Source: Cervus elaphus
Lineage: Eukaryota; Chordata; Mammalia; Artiodactyla; Cervidae
Direction: 5' to 3'
Length of the DNA stretch: 64,000 nt
Assembly (NCBI RefSeq): GCF_910594005.1
Contig: NW_025316722.1
Coordinates: forward strand, 310,001 to 374,000
Position numbers and translations under genes: made by a program. Below, piece after piece: positions 60,401 to 64,000 of this stretch; within the stretch, counting starts at the first letter, position 1; each line of letters begins with the position of its first letter. A model generated the notes under the pieces. It did not search any database. It saw nothing but the letters and a program-made list of their open reading frames with translations, and had not been told where the DNA came from.

Positions 60401-63400
60401 AATCAAGGCTCCTTTCATGTGTGATGTGCAACACGGAATTGCTCTGCACGCAGTGCAGGGGAATCGGGCCTCATCTCGCGGCGAGGGGGAAGTCTCATGG
60501 TTTTTCTCGAGTTGCGGCGGGAACCTGGGGTATATTCTCGAGTTACGACGGGGATGGCCCTTCCACCCACGTGTTTCTTCAGCGACGTCAGGACTCCTGC
60601 CTAGTTGCGAGGGACAACTCTGGATTCTCCTCGAGGCTTGGCAGGGCAATTGGGACGCCTCTCCAGCTGAGACGGGAGACCAAGGGTCCCTTTCCACGTG
60701 CCACAGGAATCCTGGGACTCCTATCAAGTTTCACGAGGAGTCAGGCATCGTCTCCTTTGGAGGCACTGATCTCCGCGTACCTCTGGAGTTTTCAAAGGAT
60801 TTGAGGCCTCCTGTCGCGATGAGGTGGGGAACTAGGTCTTTCTCTGTGGTCTCCACAGGGGATTCAGACACCCTTTCGTCTTGGGAGATGCAAGACGAGC
60901 CTGCATTCCAGTCACTGCAGGGATATCCGGCCTTATTTCGAGTCAGGGCATCGCGGTGTCCATTCCACTTGAGGCCGCAAACTCAGGGTCCCTCTCACAT
61001 ACCTAGAGCTGAGAGAAGCCTCCTCTTGAGGTGCTTGTGGTAAGGTGGTATTCCTCTGGAGTCGAAGCCAGGGACTAACCTCTCATCTCGAGTTGATTTT
61101 TGGTCCACGGAGCTCTTTCGTGTTGCTACAGTGACCTCAGGATCCCTCTAGCCTTGAAACAGTGTTCTTGGGGTTTCTCTGGAGTGCCATGAACGAAATC
61201 AAGGCTCCTTTCATGTGTGATGTTCAACACAGAATTGCTCTGCACGCAGTGCAGGGGAATCGGGCCTCATCTCGCGGCGAGGGGGAAGTCTCATGGTTTT
61301 TCTCGAGTTGCGGCGGGAACCTGGGGTATATTCTCGAGTTACGACGGGGATGGCCCTTCCACACACGTGTTTGTTCAGCCACGTCAGGACTCTTGCCTAG
61401 TTGCGAGACACAACTCGGGATTCTCCTCGAGGCTTGGCAAGGCAATTGGGACGCCTCTCCAGCTGAGGCGGGAGACCAAGGGTCCCTTTCCACGTGCCAC
61501 AGGAATCCTGGGACTCCTATCAAGTTTCACGAGGAGTCAGGCATCGTCTCCTTTGGAGGCACTGATCTCCGCGTACCTCTGGAGTTTTCAAAGGATGTGA
61601 GGCCTCCGGTCGCGATGAGGTGGGGAACTAGGTCTTTCTCTGTGGTCTCCACAGGGGATTCAGACATCGTTTCATCTTGGGAGATGCAAGACGAGCCTGC
61701 ATTCCAGTCACTGCAGGGATATCCAGCCTTATTTCGCGTCAGGGCATCGCGGTGTCCATTCCACTTGAGGCCGCAAACTCAGGGTCCCTCTCACATACCT
61801 AGAGCTGAGAGAAGCCTCCTCTTGAGGTGCTTGTGGTAAGGTGGTATTCCTCTGGAGTCGAAGCCAGGGACTAACCTCTCATCTCGAGTTGATTTTTGGC
61901 CCACGGAGCTCTTTCGTGTTGCTACAGTGACCTCAGGATGCCTCTAGCCTTGAAACAGTGTTCTTGGGGTTTCTCTGGACTGCCATCAAGGAAATCAAGG
62001 CTCCTTTCATGTGTGATGTGCAACACGGAATTGCTCTGCACGCAGTGCAGGGGAATCGGGCCTCATCTCACGGCGAGGGGGAAGTCTCATGGTTTTTCTC
62101 GAGTTGCGGCGGGAAGCTGGGGTATATCTCGAGTTACGACGGGGATGGCCCTTCCACCCACGTGTTTCTTCAGCGACGTCAGGACTCCTGCCTAGTTGCG
62201 AGGGACAACTCTGGATTCTCCTCGAGGCTTGGCAGGGCAATTGGGACGCCTCTCCAGCTGAGGCGGGAGACCAAGTGTCCCTTTCCAAGTGCCACAGGAA
62301 TCCTGGGACTCCTATCAAGTTTCACGAGGAGTCAGGCATCGTCTCCTTTGGAGGCACTGATCTCCGCGTACCTCTGGAGTTTTCAAAAGATGTGAGGCTA
62401 TCGGTCGCGATGAGGTGGGGAACTAAGTCTTTCTCTGTGCTTTCCACAGGGGATTCAGACATCCTTTCGTCCTGGGAGATGCAAGACGAGCCTGCATTGA
62501 AGTCACTGCAGGGATATCCGGCCTTATTTCGAGTCAGGGCATCGCGGTGTCCATTCCACTTGAGGCCGCAAACTCAGGGTCCCTCTCACATACCTAGAGC
62601 TGAGAGAAGCCTCCTCTTGAGGTGCTTGTGGTAAGGTGGTATTCCTCTGGAGACGAATCCAGGGACTAACCTCTCTTTTCGAGTTGATTTTTGGTCCACA
62701 GAGTTCTTTCGTGTTCCTACAGTGACCTCAGGATCCCTCTATCCTTGAAACAGTGTTCTTGGGGTTTCTCTGGAGTGCCATCAAGGAAATCAAGGCTCCT
62801 TTCATGTGTGATGTGCAAGACGGAATTGCTCTGCACGCAGTAGAGGGGAATCGGGCCTCATCTCGCATCGAGGGGGAAGTCTCATGGTTTTTCTCGAGTT
62901 GCGGCGGGAACCTGGGGTATATTCTCGAGTTACGACGGGGATGGCCCTTCCACCCACGTGTTTGTTCAGCCACGTCAGGACTCCTGCCTAGTTGCGAGGG
63001 ACAACTCGGGATTCTCCTCGAGGCTTGGCAGGGCAATTGGAACGCCTCTACAGCTGAGGCGGAAGACCAAGGGTCCCTATCCACGTGCCACAAGAATCCT
63101 GGGACTCCTATCAAGATTCAAGAGGAGTCAGGCATCGTCTCCTTTGGAGGCACTGATCTCCGCGTACCTCTGGAGTTTTCAAAGGATGTGAGGCCTCCGG
63201 TCGCGATGAGGTGGGGAACTAGGTGTTTCTCTGTGGTCTCCACAGGGGATTCAGACATCCTTTCTTCTTGGGAGATGCAAGACGAGCCTGCATTCCAGTC
63301 ACTGCAGGGATATCCAGCCTTATTTCGCGTCAGGGCATCGCGGTGTCCATTCCACTTGAGGCCGCAAACTCAGGGTCCCTCTCACATACCTAGAGCTGAG

Positions 63401-63860
63401 AGAAGCCTCCTCTTGAGGTGCTTGTGGTAAGTTGGTATTCCTCTGGAGTCGAAGCCAGGGACTAACCTCTCATCTCGAGTTGATTTTTGGCCCACGGAGC
63501 TCTTTCGTGTTGCTACAGTGACCTCAGGATGCCTCTAGCCTTGAAACAGTGTTCTTGGGGTTTCTCTGGAGTGCCATCAAGGAAATCAAGGCTCCTTTCA
63601 TGTGTGATGTGCAACACGGAATTGCTCTGCACGCAGTGCAGGGGAATCGGGCCTCATCTCGCGGCGAGGGGGAAGTCTCATGGTTTTTCTCGAGTTGCGG
63701 CGGGAACCTGGGGTATATTCTCGAGTTACGACGGGGATGGCCCTTCCACCCACGTGTTTCTTCAGCGACGTCAGGACTCCTGCCTAGTTGCGAGGGACAA
63801 CTCTGGATTCTCCTCGAGGCTTGGCAGGGCAATTGGGACGCCTCTCCAGCTGAGGCGGGA
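57500..63860. repeat. Higher-order repeat: 3,184-bp tetramer, two nearly identical copies
   Basis: M73-M76 and M77-M80 repeat at 3,184 bp, or 3,183 after the 1-bp loss near 62127. Shared rare marks: GCCATGAACG (58002, 61186), GATGTTCAACACAG (58036, 61220), GACATCGTTTCATC (58480, 61664), CAGGATGCCTCTAG (58751, 61935), CTCTGGACTGCC (58790, 61974), CATCTCACGGCG (58880, 62064), GTGTTCCTACAG (59528, 62711), GCAGTAGAGG (59656, 62839), ATCAAGATTCAAGAGG (59926, 63109) and TAAGTTGG (60245, 63428). I noticed only about seven differences across the pair, among them TCCTTTCC against TCCATTCC, CATACGTAG against CATACCTAG, and GGGAAGCTGG in the second copy. This is the youngest-looking amplification in the window. 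Confidence 0.93.
62124..62130. other. 1-bp deletion in M79
   Basis: GGTATATTCTCGAG reads GGTATATCTCGAG. The change sits between the first two subrepeats of the monomer, making the first one 30 bp. It distinguishes the second tetramer copy from the first. Confidence 0.9.
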
Positions 63861-64000
63861 GACCAAGTGTCCCTTTCCAAGTGCCACAGGAATCCTGGGA
63901 CTCCTATCAAGTTTCACGAGGAGTCAGGCATCGTCTCCTTTGGAGGCACTGATCTCCGCGTACCTCTGGAGTTTTCAAAAGATGTGAGGCTATCGGTCGC
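63688..64000. repeat. Partial monomer M81 (first 313 bp, class A)
   Basis: The window ends inside this monomer, after the class A mark GAGGCTATCGGTCGC. It carries TTTCTTCAGCGAC, CAACTCTGG and CCAAGTGCC. TTTTCAAAAGATG, shared with M75 and M79, shows it belongs to the same local family. The array continues beyond the window. Confidence 0.92.

Larger units (their letters stand above)
54934..63687. repeat. Monomers M70-M80, classes B C D/A then (A/C D A B) twice
   Basis: M70 has lost the usual TAA (TGTGGAAAGG at about 55470). M71 has a 1-bp loss near 56458. M72 ends with the unusual TAACGTCGTATTCCTTTGG. M73-M76 and M77-M80 are two consecutive copies of a four-monomer unit. M79 has lost 1 bp near 62127, so the second tetramer is 3,183 bp. 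Confidence 0.88.
1..64000. repeat. Satellite DNA array, 796-bp monomer, pecoran satellite I-like
   Basis: The same 796-bp sequence recurs head to tail across the whole window with no interruption or inversion. Taking TCTCGAGTTGCGG as monomer start, monomers M1-M28 begin at 1 + 796(n-1), so M28 is at 21493. M29 is at 22303 and M30 at 23098. M31-M56 run from 23894 in 796 steps to 43794. M57-M59 are at 44588, 45384 and 46180. M60-M65 run from 46975 to 50955 in 796 steps, M66-M71 from 51750 to 55730, M72-M79 from 56525 to 62097. M80 is at 62892 and partial M81 at 63688. Each monomer contains 31-bp subrepeats. Known family: ruminant satellite I (1.715 family) is built from 31-bp subrepeats and occupies centromeric heterochromatin. 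Membership and location are inferred. Satellite status is near certain; species is open (deer, sheep/goat-like or other bovid). Confidence 0.96.

Noticed and set aside
658..63987. More than 200 open reading frames of 60-263 codons on both strands
   Set aside because: All are copies of the same few frames repeated every 796 bp, mutually overlapping, mostly opening with GTG or TTG, and without recognisable domains. They are explained by a stop-poor 31-bp satellite unit, so none is annotated as CDS.
1..64000. CRISPR array or bacterial repeat-protein gene
   Set aside because: The 31-bp units are directly adjacent with no unique spacers, units diverge continuously, and no cas genes or bacterial signals are present. 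The 796-bp nesting and family resemblance fit a eukaryotic satellite.
1..64000. CENP-B box (TTCGNNNNANNCGGG)
   Set aside because: The best match I found is TTCGAGTCAGGGCAT (or TTCGCGTC...), which lacks the essential CGGG. No perfect box was seen on either strand of the reference monomer by eye. A pattern search of all monomers would settle it.
1..64000. rDNA or other gene-cluster repeat
   Set aside because: The unit is far too short, shows no rRNA or histone-like sequence, and has an internal 31-bp period.
1..64000. Retroelement or DNA transposon insertion
   Set aside because: The register analysis leaves room only for one 14-bp insertion and six deletions of 1-2 bp, so no inserted element exists in the window.
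1..64000. Simple strict tetrameric A-B-C-D higher-order repeat across the whole window
   Set aside because: M1-M4 and the last 6.4 kb have a four-monomer pattern, but elsewhere class order is irregular (dimers, trimers, B-B and A-D runs, mosaics). Only local higher-order repeats are supported.

Overview
The whole window is one uninterrupted tandem satellite array. Its unit is about 796 bp. There are 80 complete monomers, all in the same orientation, plus a 313-bp partial monomer at the right edge. I see no gene, RNA gene, transposon, CRISPR array or unique flanking sequence, so both window ends lie inside the array. Each monomer is built from about 26 degenerate 31-bp subrepeats (26 x 31 minus 10 bp = 796). 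The clearest subrepeats open with TCTCGAG-like heptamers spaced exactly 31 bp apart.

A CpG-containing satellite of about 0.8 kb with a 31-bp internal period matches satellite I of pecoran ruminants. This is the family called 1.715 in cattle, with about 1.4-kb units there and about 0.8 to 1 kb in sheep, goat and deer. I therefore infer centromeric or pericentromeric heterochromatin of a deer or bovid. The satellite nature is seen directly; the family is a strong inference from period and structure; the species is not determined.

Layout: four recurring monomer variants can be told apart by linked substitutions. Class A has TTTCTTCAGCGAC near the unit start, CTATCGG in the middle and GTGCTTTCC. 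Class B has GGAACGCC, CACAAGAAT and often AGGATCCCTCTCAC. Class C has CAGCCATG, GAGACGGG, GGGTCTCC and GATTTGAGG. Class D has ACACGTGTTTG, GAGACACAAC and CATCTTGG. Many monomers are mosaics. Superimposed on this are recent multi-monomer duplications. They include a 1,592-bp dimer in three copies (about 5.1-9.9 kb), a trimer of about 2.39 kb (about 18.1-23.4 kb), a 2.7-kb block repeated 7,973 bp away (16.5 and 24.4 kb), a block repeated 2,388 bp away (37.2 and 39.6 kb), a block repeated 5,571 bp away (47.2 and 52.8 kb), and a nearly identical 3,184-bp tetramer in two copies at the right end (57.5-63.9 kb). Only seven length changes break the 796-bp register.

Long open frames recur in every monomer on both strands (225 and 166 codons on +, 128 on -). 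They follow from the stop-poor 31-bp unit and its duplication. They are not supported as genes: they overlap each other, open with GTG or TTG rather than ATG, and lack any recognisable domain.
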